From: Hoylesella buccalis ATCC 35310
Lineage (GTDB): Bacteria > Bacteroidota > Bacteroidia > Bacteroidales > Bacteroidaceae
Length of the DNA stretch: 55,705 bases
NCBI RefSeq assembly: GCF_000177075.1
Contig: NZ_ADEG01000110.1
Location: 1 to 55,705, forward strand
Direction: 5' to 3'
The translations under genes and the position numbers were made by a program. This document shows, piece by piece, positions 43,797-51,740 of the stretch. How positions within the stretch are numbered: the stretch's first letter is position 1; every line of letters starts with the position of its first letter. The notes under the pieces were generated by a model. It did not search any database, was not told where the DNA came from, and saw nothing but the letters and a program-made list of their open reading frames with translations.

Positions 43797-44840
43797 TTAT
43801 AGGTCGTCTTCAATGGCTGTACTCTTAGCGTATGCCGTACTTTTCGCCTCAAAGAAGTCGGTCTTTACCATGTTCGGGTCAGAATATTGCGCTACCCATT
43901 TCATGTCTTCGGGTTCTTTTTGATTGTCCTCATACAGATAATCAAAGCCCAAGCTGTGCCAACGCAGGTTTCCCAGATAGTGAATGTAGTCTGTCACCAT
44001 TTGCGCATTGAGCCCTTGAATGTCGTTTCCAATCACGTATTGTCCCCATGCAATCTCCTGACGAACGCCCTCTCGCATCATCTCTTCGTACACTTTCACC
44101 TTTTCGGGCGTAAACATTTCGGGCTCTTCTTTTTTCAATTCTTTGATAATGTTTCTGAACAACCACAGGTGAGTGTTCTCGTCACGGTTGATGTAGCGTA
44201 TCTCTTGCGCCGACCCAGACATCTTTCCGTTGCGACTGAGATTGTAGAAAAACATAAAACCACTGTAAAAGTAGATGCCTTCCAAGATGAAATTGGCAAT
44301 ACAGGTCTTCATCAGTGCATACAAATCTTGCTTTTCATGAAACTCATTATAGCAATTTCCGATGAAGGTGTTGCGCCTTAACAGATGCTCATCTGTTTTC
44401 CATTGATACAGAATGTCATTGCGTTGCTCGGGGCTGCATATCGTGTCGAGCATGTAACTGTAACTCTGACTGTGCACGCACTCTTGAAAAGCCTGTATGT
44501 GCAGGCATAGGTTTACCTCGTTGGCTGTGATGTATTCGCACAGCGAAGGCAGGTTGTTGCTTTGCAGGGAGTCAAGAAAAACCAAGAAACTCAATATCTT
44601 GTCGTAGGCAGTGCGCTCGGCTTTGTCCAGTCGTGGATAGTCTTTTGTGTCTTGGGTGAGGTTGATTTCTTCAGGAATCCAAAAGTTGTTCATGGCTTGC
44701 CTGTACCAGTCGCTTGCCCATTGGTATTTCATGTTGTTGAAATCATTGAGGTTGGTGGTGTTTCCCCCAATCATCCTTCTCAATCGTAGGTCTGTATCTC
44801 CGTTTGGATTGAATAGCGAATTGCGCTTTAATTGTGTCAT
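43797..44840 (-). CDS. nrdB: Ribonucleotide reductase class Ia, small subunit
   Basis: 347-residue R2 protein carrying the diiron-tyrosyl radical. Metal ligands are visible in FLVFLDSLQSN (Asp), ANEVNLCLHIQAFQECVHSQSYSYML (Glu, His and the following radical Tyr), FILEGIYFYSGF (Glu) and RDENTHLWLF (Glu, His). The acidic C-terminal tail ending AIEDDL docks on NrdA. Downstream of nrdA by 119 bases, which hold AGTTTA-type repeats. Its use implies oxygen exposure or radical formation, notable in an otherwise anaerobic lineage where class III is expected elsewhere. Confidence 0.96.
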   Translation of the reverse strand: MTQLKRNSLFNPNGDTDLRLRRMIGGNTTNLNDFNNMKYQWASDWYRQAMNNFWIPEEINLTQDTKDYPRLDKAERTAYDKILSFLVFLDSLQSNNLPSLCEYITANEVNLCLHIQAFQECVHSQSYSYMLDTICSPEQRNDILYQWKTDEHLLRRNTFIGNCYNEFHEKQDLYALMKTCIANFILEGIYFYSGFMFFYNLSRNGKMSGSAQEIRYINRDENTHLWLFRNIIKELKKEEPEMFTPEKVKVYEEMMREGVRQEIAWGQYVIGNDIQGLNAQMVTDYIHYLGNLRWHSLGFDYLYEDNQKEPEDMKWVAQYSDPNMVKTDFFEAKSTAYAKSTAIEDDL

Positions 44841-44847
44841 GTTTTTT

Positions 44848-44912
44848 AGTTTATGAGTTTTTAAGTTTATGAGTTTACGAGTTGATAGTTTACAAGTTTA
44901 CGAGTTGATAGT
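44848..44912 (-). repeat. Short tandem-like repeats between nrdA and nrdB
   Basis: Units of AGTTTATGAGTTT (44848-44860, 44864-44876) and GTTTACGAGTTGATAGT (44873-44889, 44896-44912). This runs of AGTTTA/GAGTT units in the 5' leader of nrdB may be variable in length. Confidence 0.75.
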
Positions 44913-44959
44913 CTGTTTTTTACCTCATCAACTTGTTATCACATCAATCTTTATCGGTC

Positions 44960-47479
44960 TTATGAGGCGCAGCTTTCACACTCTTCCACCTCTAACGATT
45001 TACTTCGGATATAGTAGATAGTTTTCACACCACAGTGCCAAGCCAAGGTGTACAGTCCCAACAGTTGCCGCATGGTATAATTATTGGTGATGTATAGGTT
45101 GACACTTTGTGCTTGGTCAATGTGTTTCTGTCTTATTCCCGCCGCTCTCATGCTCCACGATTGGTCTATCAGGTATGCGCTTTTGTACACCCAATAGGTT
45201 TTATCCGATAAGCTTGGAGCTACTCGAGGCAGCATGGCACCCTTCTTTTCTTCTAAGAAGAACCGTTTCATCACAGGGTCTACGCCTGCCGTGGTGGCTG
45301 CGATGATGCTGGTACTGCTGGTGGGTGCGATGGCTAAGAGGTAGGCGTTGCGCATGCCCTGCTGACTTACTTTCTTGGCAAGTGCTTTCCATTGGGGCGA
45401 TGTATATTGTCGCTTGGTGAAGTACTCGCCTGTTTGCCAGTCGCTACCCTCAAAGTATTTGTAGCTTCCCTTTTGCTTTGCAATGTCCGAACTGGCTTCA
45501 ATAGCCAGACGATTGATGCGCTCAAACACTTTGTCTACGAACGACAGATGCTCTTCGCTTTCCCATTTGATGCCCCTTATGGCCAGCGCATGATGATAAC
45601 CACTCACGCCCAAGCCAATGCTTCGATAGGTGCGATTGGTGATTTTTGCGAAAGGAAGAGGGTAAAAGTTCAGGTCTATCACATTGTCCAAGGCTCTTAC
45701 CACACTTGATACCACCTCCTTCATCTCTGTTTCGTCTTCCAGTTTCAGGTGTCCCAACGACAAACTGGCAAGGTTGCACACCACAAAGTCGCCTGGTTTC
45801 ACGGTTCTTACCACTACGGTGTCGCCCTCTTCGGTGCGTATCTCGTTTGACACTTCCTCTATCTGCGACATGTTTTGTGCTATCTCCGTGCAGAGGTTAG
45901 AGCAGTAAATGATGCCTTTGTGGTGGTTGGGGTTGGCTCTGTTCACCGTGTCTCTGTTAAAGGTGAAGGGAGTACCCGTCTCCACAGCCGACCGAAGGAT
46001 AAGACGTACAATCTCTTTAATGGGCATGATGCGCCGAGAGATGGAGGTGTCTGCCACGCAATCCCAATAGCGTTTCTCCCATTCCTCACCATAATAGTCT
46101 TCCAAGTTATACCCTTTAGCGGTCATCACCTCATTGGGACAGAACATATACCAGTCTTGGTTGAGGTTTTCTTCCGCCATTTTCCAAAACAAATCGGGGT
46201 AACAGATGGCGGGAAAAATGTCGTGTGCCTTCATCCTGTCATCGCCATTGTTGGTGCGAAGTTGTAGGAATTCGGGTAAATCCTTATGCCATACATCTAA
46301 ATATACAGCCACCGCACCCTGTCTAACGCCTAACTGATCGACGGCAACGGCCGTGTCGTTTACTAATTTCATCCAACGAATAACGCCACCTGCGGCACCC
46401 TTGAAGCCTCTTATCCTGCCGCCAGCAGCGCGCACTTTACCAAAGTAGAGACCCATACCACCGCCAAACTTGCTCACTTGCGCAAAGTTGTCTATGCTTC
46501 GGTAAATGCCTTCCAAACTGTCGGGAACGGTATCAATGAAACAACTTGACAGTTGGTGAAACGGTTTGCGCGCATTGGAAAGGGTGGGGGTTGCCATGGT
46601 TACTTGTAGCTTGCTCAGCATGTTGTAAAAGCGTTGCACCCACGTCATGCGGTCTTGCGGTTCATTCATCGCCAAATGCAAGGCTATTCCCAAGAACATT
46701 TCTTGCACACTCTCAATGGGACTGTTATCAAAATTACGAATCACATAACGTTTGATGAGCAGTTCCAGTCCCGAGTAGTTGAGCAAGTGGTTGCGACTGG
46801 CATCCATAAATGTTGCCGCTTGTTCTATTTCGGCTTTGCTGTATTGTTGTAAGATATATGCGCCATATAGGTTTCTGTCTGTCAAGAACTTCATCTTGTC
46901 ATACAGTGACATCAGTCCCTCACTGTCTTCAAAGCGTGCGATGCGTTTGTTGAGTTGGTAATTGAGCAGTCGGGCCGCAATGAATTCCCATTCTGGAGCC
47001 TCTTGTGTGGTAAGCTCTACCGCAGCCTTGATAAGCGCGTCCATGCGTTCGGTGGCGGTCATACCCGCCTTGCTGAAGCTGGCATACTTGTCAATGAGCA
47101 GCAATATACTATATTCTTTGTCTGTAAAATCTGCGGCAATGTGTTTCAATACCTCTGTGATATGTGCGTCTTGCAAATCCTCGGCGATGCGTCTGTAGGT
47201 ACGGCGTATCTCGGTTCGCTGCCATCTGAACAGGATAAAACTCTTTGCTTCGGCGTAATAACCGTTTTTCATCAGCGCCTTTTCCACCTCATCCTGAATA
47301 CTCTCCACGTTTTGCTTGATGTGGTTGGTACAAACAATATCTTCTACCGATTGTACCATTTGGTAGATGGTGGCATCGTCTATCTCGTGTTTCGTACTGA
47401 TAAAGCTCTTCTTGATGGCCGTAGCAATCTTCTCTTTGTCATATTGCTCGGTTGAGCCGTTACGCTTAGTAATATCCAT
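44960..47479 (-). CDS. nrdA: Ribonucleotide reductase class Ia, large subunit
   Basis: 839 residues. ATP-cone allosteric domain at 1-92 (KRNGSTEQYDKEKIATAIKKSF). The catalytic barrel has the redox Cys in LSSCFIDTVPDS, the thiyl-radical loop YCSNLCTEI (Asn, Cys, Glu) and the second redox Cys expected further along. The Tyr pair of the radical path is in KTIYYIRSK, and the C-terminal CESC swinging arm reduces the active site. All required residues are present. It reduces ribonucleotides to deoxyribonucleotides with NrdB. Confidence 0.97.
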   Translation of the reverse strand: MDITKRNGSTEQYDKEKIATAIKKSFISTKHEIDDATIYQMVQSVEDIVCTNHIKQNVESIQDEVEKALMKNGYYAEAKSFILFRWQRTEIRRTYRRIAEDLQDAHITEVLKHIAADFTDKEYSILLLIDKYASFSKAGMTATERMDALIKAAVELTTQEAPEWEFIAARLLNYQLNKRIARFEDSEGLMSLYDKMKFLTDRNLYGAYILQQYSKAEIEQAATFMDASRNHLLNYSGLELLIKRYVIRNFDNSPIESVQEMFLGIALHLAMNEPQDRMTWVQRFYNMLSKLQVTMATPTLSNARKPFHQLSSCFIDTVPDSLEGIYRSIDNFAQVSKFGGGMGLYFGKVRAAGGRIRGFKGAAGGVIRWMKLVNDTAVAVDQLGVRQGAVAVYLDVWHKDLPEFLQLRTNNGDDRMKAHDIFPAICYPDLFWKMAEENLNQDWYMFCPNEVMTAKGYNLEDYYGEEWEKRYWDCVADTSISRRIMPIKEIVRLILRSAVETGTPFTFNRDTVNRANPNHHKGIIYCSNLCTEIAQNMSQIEEVSNEIRTEEGDTVVVRTVKPGDFVVCNLASLSLGHLKLEDETEMKEVVSSVVRALDNVIDLNFYPLPFAKITNRTYRSIGLGVSGYHHALAIRGIKWESEEHLSFVDKVFERINRLAIEASSDIAKQKGSYKYFEGSDWQTGEYFTKRQYTSPQWKALAKKVSQQGMRNAYLLAIAPTSSTSIIAATTAGVDPVMKRFFLEEKKGAMLPRVAPSLSDKTYWVYKSAYLIDQSWSMRAAGIRQKHIDQAQSVNLYITNNYTMRQLLGLYTLAWHCGVKTIYYIRSKSLEVEECESCAS

Positions 47480-47521
47480 TGATTTTTATAATAAGAAGTA
47501 TGAGTTGTAATGTTGTTTCTG

Positions 47522-47529
47522 CAAAGTTA
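47522..47529 (-). promoter_or_regulatory. Promoter -7 element of nrdAB
   Basis: Minus-strand TAACTTTG, 43 bases before the nrdA ATG. No NrdR box pair is obvious. Confidence 0.6.
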
Positions 47530-47587
47530 ATGAAATGCTTCGGAAGAAAAAATTATATCTTGTAATTTTTACAAGGGAGGCATGACT

Positions 47588-47663
47588 ATTCGCCGTGCTC
47601 ATCAACTCGTCATCACAGTTAACCTAACACTCTAAGAAAAGGAACGCTGTGAGAAATCACTCT
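47588..47663 (-). repeat. 3' flank of GH97 shared with 43563-43660
   Basis: Downstream flank of the GH97 gene, including CTAACACTCTAAGAAAAGG (47624) and ATTCGCCGTG (47588), also found next to nrdB. Forms the outer part of the direct repeat bracketing nrdAB. Confidence 0.8.
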
Positions 47664-49643
47664 TTAATTCATTTTCATGGTGAAGCCACCACCTGGAGCC
47701 AGGTGCACGGTGAGCTGTTTGTTGGATGGGATGCTGATAGTTTTCCTCACATAATCTTGCGCGAACTTGGTGGCATTGGCGCCATCAAAATAAGCTTCCG
47801 CACGGGTAGGAATATCACCCAACGGAGAGAGGTCGATTGTGAGGTCGCGAGCTGTCCAGTTGTTGATAACGCCGACATACCAGGTATTACCGCTTCGGCG
47901 CGCCATGGCCACATACTCACCCACCTTGCTGGTCAAGGCTATAGATTGATCCCATACCACAGGAATCTTGGCAATGAATTCTGTACATTCGGGTTCTTCT
48001 TCGTAATGTGTCGGACTGTCACAAAGCATGTTGAGCGGAGAGAAGAATACGGTGTACATGGCCAACTGATGACAGCGGGTTCCCTGACTCATGGGATTGC
48101 TGTTAGAGGCATGATAAGTTTCCATGGTACTGTTCAACATGGCACCCTGCGTGTAGTCCATCTGCCCAGCCAGCATGCGGATGAATGGGATCTGTACGTC
48201 GTATTGCACTTGATTGTAGGATTCCAGGGACGACCATTTGGTGTTCTCTTGTCCCTTGACACCTTCAAAGTTGATGACGTTCGGATAAGTTCTTTGCAGT
48301 CCTGTGGGTTTGAAGATTCCGTGGAAATCCACCAGCATGCGATATTTAGCAGCCATTCGAGCAGCGTCGTAGAGGAAATTGACACAGGCTGCATCGTCGC
48401 GATCCATGAAATCAATCTTGAATCCTTTGACACCCATGTCACTGTAATGGCGGCAAACTCGCTCCATGTCGCGTGCAAATGCATAATAGCCTGCCCACAG
48501 GATAATGCCTACATTCTTTTGTTTTGCATAATCAACAATGCCCTTCAAATCGATTTCAGGTACCACTTGGAAAAGGTCTGCCTGCAGATTGACGGCCCAC
48601 CCTTCGTCCAAAATTACATACTCGATGCCATGCTTGCTCGCAAAATCTATATAGGCTTTGTAGGTTTGTGTGTTAACGCCAGCCTTGAACGGAACTTTAT
48701 ACAGTCCCCAGTCGTTCCACCAATCCCATGCTACCTTACCTGGTTTAATCCACTCTGTGGAAGAAATGCGTGATGGGGAGGCCAGGCGATACACCATGTC
48801 ATTGTCCAAAAGCTGGCGATCATCCGTAGACACATTGATGATGCGCCATGGGAACTGCTGTTTCGCAGTGGCCTTGACAAGGTAGTTTTCGCGACTTTTC
48901 ACAAAGAGTTGCAGCTTGTTATGGCCTTCTTGCCTGACTTCTTTGGGGTATTTGGCAAAGACGCCACGCAAGGCATGACCCTTCGTGCGGTTGACATACA
49001 TGCCGGGATAGTTCTCCAGATCGGCTTCCGTCACACAAATCCTCACTCCATGGTCGGCTTCCACCAAGATAGGCAAGAACGCTAACTTATCCGTTTTGAG
49101 TTGAGAGAGGTGTCCTTGCGTATAGGTGTTCTCGAAAGAATTGTTGAATTGCTCTTCAAAACTACCGTTGGGACTTGTATAAGGTACCAGCGACGACCAA
49201 CCCTTGGCAAAGTTGAACTCGGCCTTTTCGTCCTTAACGATAATCTCTTTCTTTCGATCAGAAACGAACCTGTAGGCTACACCCTCATCGTATGCTCGAA
49301 ATATTAAGGTGAATCCTTGTCTGAATTTCAATGCCAATTGGTTATAATAATCCTCAACAACCTTCTTTTTGTAAAACAAGGCGTTGATGGTGCCATGGCT
49401 CGTAGTGGTCTTTACAGACTGTACAGAAGCGTTTTCGCCAAACGATTTTCCTTGATCAAGGGTCAGGGCTATTTGGGATGGAGCAATGAGTTGTTGCCCA
49501 TCGAGCGACAGGGAGTAGGTAAGATTCTTGTCGTTATTCACTGTAACGGTAAGTTTACCATTGGGCGAAACCAGTTTATACTGTTTCGCATTGATTCCCA
49601 GTGTGATCAATGGGAACAACAGCAGGAGTAATGATTTTTTCAT
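47664..49643 (-). CDS. GH97 glycoside hydrolase, probable retaining alpha-galactosidase
   Basis: 659 residues with a signal peptide (LLLLLFPLITLGINA), so periplasmic. N-terminal beta-supersandwich (SPNGKLTVTVNNDKNLTYSLSLDG), a TIM barrel from about 290 (WDWWNDWGLYKVPFKAGVNTQTYKAYIDFASKHGIEYVILDEGW), and a C-terminal beta domain. The motif GVKGFKIDFMDRDD (about 415) provides the Asp nucleophile used by retaining GH97 enzymes (BtGH97b type). The Glu bases of inverting SusB-type enzymes are not evident. The TTTYRNP-like loop is replaced by FHGIFKPTGLQRTYPN, usual in the family. It cuts terminal alpha-galactosides. Its 3' end is duplicated beside nrdB. Confidence 0.88.
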   Translation of the reverse strand: MKKSLLLLLFPLITLGINAKQYKLVSPNGKLTVTVNNDKNLTYSLSLDGQQLIAPSQIALTLDQGKSFGENASVQSVKTTTSHGTINALFYKKKVVEDYYNQLALKFRQGFTLIFRAYDEGVAYRFVSDRKKEIIVKDEKAEFNFAKGWSSLVPYTSPNGSFEEQFNNSFENTYTQGHLSQLKTDKLAFLPILVEADHGVRICVTEADLENYPGMYVNRTKGHALRGVFAKYPKEVRQEGHNKLQLFVKSRENYLVKATAKQQFPWRIINVSTDDRQLLDNDMVYRLASPSRISSTEWIKPGKVAWDWWNDWGLYKVPFKAGVNTQTYKAYIDFASKHGIEYVILDEGWAVNLQADLFQVVPEIDLKGIVDYAKQKNVGIILWAGYYAFARDMERVCRHYSDMGVKGFKIDFMDRDDAACVNFLYDAARMAAKYRMLVDFHGIFKPTGLQRTYPNVINFEGVKGQENTKWSSLESYNQVQYDVQIPFIRMLAGQMDYTQGAMLNSTMETYHASNSNPMSQGTRCHQLAMYTVFFSPLNMLCDSPTHYEEEPECTEFIAKIPVVWDQSIALTSKVGEYVAMARRSGNTWYVGVINNWTARDLTIDLSPLGDIPTRAEAYFDGANATKFAQDYVRKTISIPSNKQLTVHLAPGGGFTMKMN

Positions 49644-49667
49644 GTGATAGATGTTAGCATGTTTTCA

Positions 49668-49675
49668 CAAAGATA
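49668..49675 (-). promoter_or_regulatory. Promoter -7 element of the GH97 gene
   Basis: Minus-strand TATCTTTG, exact consensus, 24 bases before the ATG. Confidence 0.6.
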
Positions 49676-49867
49676 GAGAAAAAACTTCATCCGCGAATCA
49701 TACGAATAAATATTTTTCTCTCGATTGACACAAATAAGTAAAATTTCAAGAGAGCGTAATCGCCTGGATGTGTTCATGATAGCATGCTCGACACATGCCA
49801 CCAGACTTTGTCTGCTTCGTGCCTGTCCTATAGCCGCATCGACGACAGCAATAGTGATGACCTCACA

Positions 49868-50059
49868 TCATCGCTTCTGAAATACACGAACGTAATCAAC
49901 TTCCATCGTAAGCGGCAACAAACTGTTGTCTACCCCCTTCTGACCACCCCACTGGCCACCCCACGCCAAGTTGAGAATGATGTAAAAAGGCTGATCGAAA
50001 GGCCACGCATCCTTGCCCGTTCCGTCATTCTGATAAGAAAGGATTGACCATAACGGACA
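49868..50059 (-). pseudogene. GH16 beta-glucanase C-terminal remnant
   Basis: Minus-strand frame with no start: SILSYQNDGTGKDAWPFDQP, then FYIILNLAWGGQWGGQKGVD, ending LPLTMEVDYVRVFQKR and TGA at 49868-49870. These are the last strands of GH16 laminarinase-type enzymes (PFD.PFYLILN.A.GG.WGG...D, MEVDYVRVYQ). The catalytic EIDxxE part is missing, so only about 60 codons survive. Probably the relic of a beta-glucan locus. Confidence 0.8.
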
Positions 50060-50090
50060 TAAAAATCAATCAATATTAAAACCAAACTTT

Positions 50091-51560
50091 ATGAAAAAGC
50101 AAGTTCTATTTTCATTTTTCATGTTGTCATCCATGACTGTTTTTGCCCAGACAACACTTTGGGATGGAGAGTCATACGACCTTGGCAGTCGAGGTGGATG
50201 CTGGGATGACGGTGTTCCAACTGTGGTAACTAATCCCGATGCGAGTGGTATCAATACTTCCGACAAATGTCTCGCATTCACGATGACAAACAGTCAAAAA
50301 GTGGTGAAAGTTCCTTTCCGTGATTGGATAAAGCCAGATCTCAAGGGGAATCGGCGTATTTCTATGATGATAAAACGGTCGGGGAATGGTAACGTAAATG
50401 TCGAAATATCCGATCCTACGGATGAATCTGCAGGATATTGGGAGAAGGTAGCGGCATGGTATGGAGGCAATGGAGATTGGCAAAAAATAGTTTTAGACTA
50501 TTCTACCAATACAGCCATGAACGATTTTCCTGGCGTGATGTCTATTACGGCATCAACCGATAATGTTGAAGATGAGGAGACTGTGTATATCGACAACATA
50601 GTAGCAGAGCCTGTTCCTATGGTAAACGGTACTGCCTTGAATGAAATAGTCGATGGGTCACTGACTGGAGAACTCACTCTTACCGGTTCATGGATGAAGG
50701 GCGACTGCCAAAACACTAACGGAGAATGGATCCGAGTAAACTATAACGACTTTGAAAAGCTGGCGGCTAAGCTCTCTGCTGACGTCACCTCCATAAATAT
50801 GCGGGGCACCGTCTTGAAAGATGCCTATAATGCTTTTGGTAATGTGAATCCCAATATACTTATTTATGCGGACTGGGCCTTTGGTGAATTTAATGTTATC
50901 GTTAATGGACGCACCAATCAATTAAACCTTAACGAGAACTATGCTTTCAAAGCTCCGGAAGATTTCTTTGCTGATCATGTTTCCATGACACGTGCTATGG
51001 CTGAGGGACACAACATGGTTTGTTTGCCTTTTTCAGTAACTGCAGCAGAATTGGGCGCGACCAACATTGCTACCTATGTATCTTCAGCAACTACCGATGG
51101 CACAACTACTGTTAGTTTCAATATAACCGGCAGTGTAGCTGCCAACATGCCTCTGATTACTGATGGTGCAAAAGCTTCAGATGAACAACAATTTACTGAC
51201 AAAACGATTATAGCCACTTCTGCAACATCAGGCGGTAAGTTTATCGGAGTCTATGCTCCGCAGAGTGCGGAAAATCTTTGGGGCATCGCTAACAATGAGT
51301 TCAGATTGGGTGGCCCGGGTGCCACAATCAAAGCTTTTCACGCATATCTGACACAGACCAACGAAACCAAGTCTATGGTATTCTCCATTGGCGATGCAAC
51401 GGGTATAGCCAATCTAAGTAATGTTACTGACATGCTCGTTGATGTATATACCATAACGGGTAAGCTGATGAAAAAGCAAGTTCATGCAGCCAATGCAGCC
51501 GACGGATTGACCAAAGGAGTCTACATCATCAATAATAAGAAATTCATAATTTATAGATAG
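50091..51560 (+). CDS. Secreted glycan-binding-like protein
   Basis: 489 residues with a signal peptide (VLFSFFMLSSMTVFAQ). Residues about 22-175 look like a galactose-binding-fold carbohydrate-binding module (TLWDGESYDLGSRGGCWDDG, KVVKVPFRDWIKPDLKGNRRISMMIKR, GYWEKVAAWYGGNGDWQKI, VYIDNIVAEP), a module I associate with Bacteroidota GH16 proteins. A middle beta-rich region follows. The C-terminal 60 residues (LVDVYTITGKLMKKQVHA, LTKGVYIINNKKFIIYR) are a sorting-like domain common in Prevotella secreted enzymes, resembling type IX-exported tails. No catalytic residues recognised. Next to the GH16 remnant it may be the binding protein of a lost beta-glucan locus. Confidence 0.7.
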   Translation: MKKQVLFSFFMLSSMTVFAQTTLWDGESYDLGSRGGCWDDGVPTVVTNPDASGINTSDKCLAFTMTNSQKVVKVPFRDWIKPDLKGNRRISMMIKRSGNGNVNVEISDPTDESAGYWEKVAAWYGGNGDWQKIVLDYSTNTAMNDFPGVMSITASTDNVEDEETVYIDNIVAEPVPMVNGTALNEIVDGSLTGELTLTGSWMKGDCQNTNGEWIRVNYNDFEKLAAKLSADVTSINMRGTVLKDAYNAFGNVNPNILIYADWAFGEFNVIVNGRTNQLNLNENYAFKAPEDFFADHVSMTRAMAEGHNMVCLPFSVTAAELGATNIATYVSSATTDGTTTVSFNITGSVAANMPLITDGAKASDEQQFTDKTIIATSATSGGKFIGVYAPQSAENLWGIANNEFRLGGPGATIKAFHAYLTQTNETKSMVFSIGDATGIANLSNVTDMLVDVYTITGKLMKKQVHAANAADGLTKGVYIINNKKFIIYR

Positions 51561-51598
51561 ATAAACGATAATTACATGTGATTACGGAGTTTTTAGTG

Positions 51599-51606
51599 TA
51601 AATTTG
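51599..51606 (+). promoter_or_regulatory. Promoter -7 element of the fructan operon
   Basis: TAAATTTG, 134 bases before the GH32 ATG. The long leader includes the hairpin at 51690. Confidence 0.6.
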
Positions 51607-51680
51607 TTGGCAGTAAACCATAAAACTGAAAACTCAACTATGTCTACATTCATCAAGGAAAGAAATTTTTGATGCTATAC

Positions 51681-51704
51681 AAAAAAAAGGTTGACTTCGT
51701 CAAC
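51681..51704 (-). terminator. Minus-strand intrinsic terminator in the GH32 leader
   Basis: Stem GTTGAC/GTCAAC with a 3-base loop (51690-51704). On the minus strand it is followed by C and eight Ts (51681-51688). It fits a terminator for antisense transcripts, although no minus-strand gene lies upstream of it in the window. On the plus strand it is only a hairpin in the leader. Confidence 0.55.
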
Positions 51705-51740
51705 ACCAGTAACATACAACTTAAACAGCTATAAAACAAT

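Noticed and set aside
47649..48773. 374-codon plus-strand frame opposite GH97
   Set aside because: Shadow of the GH97 gene, whose motifs are all on the minus strand.
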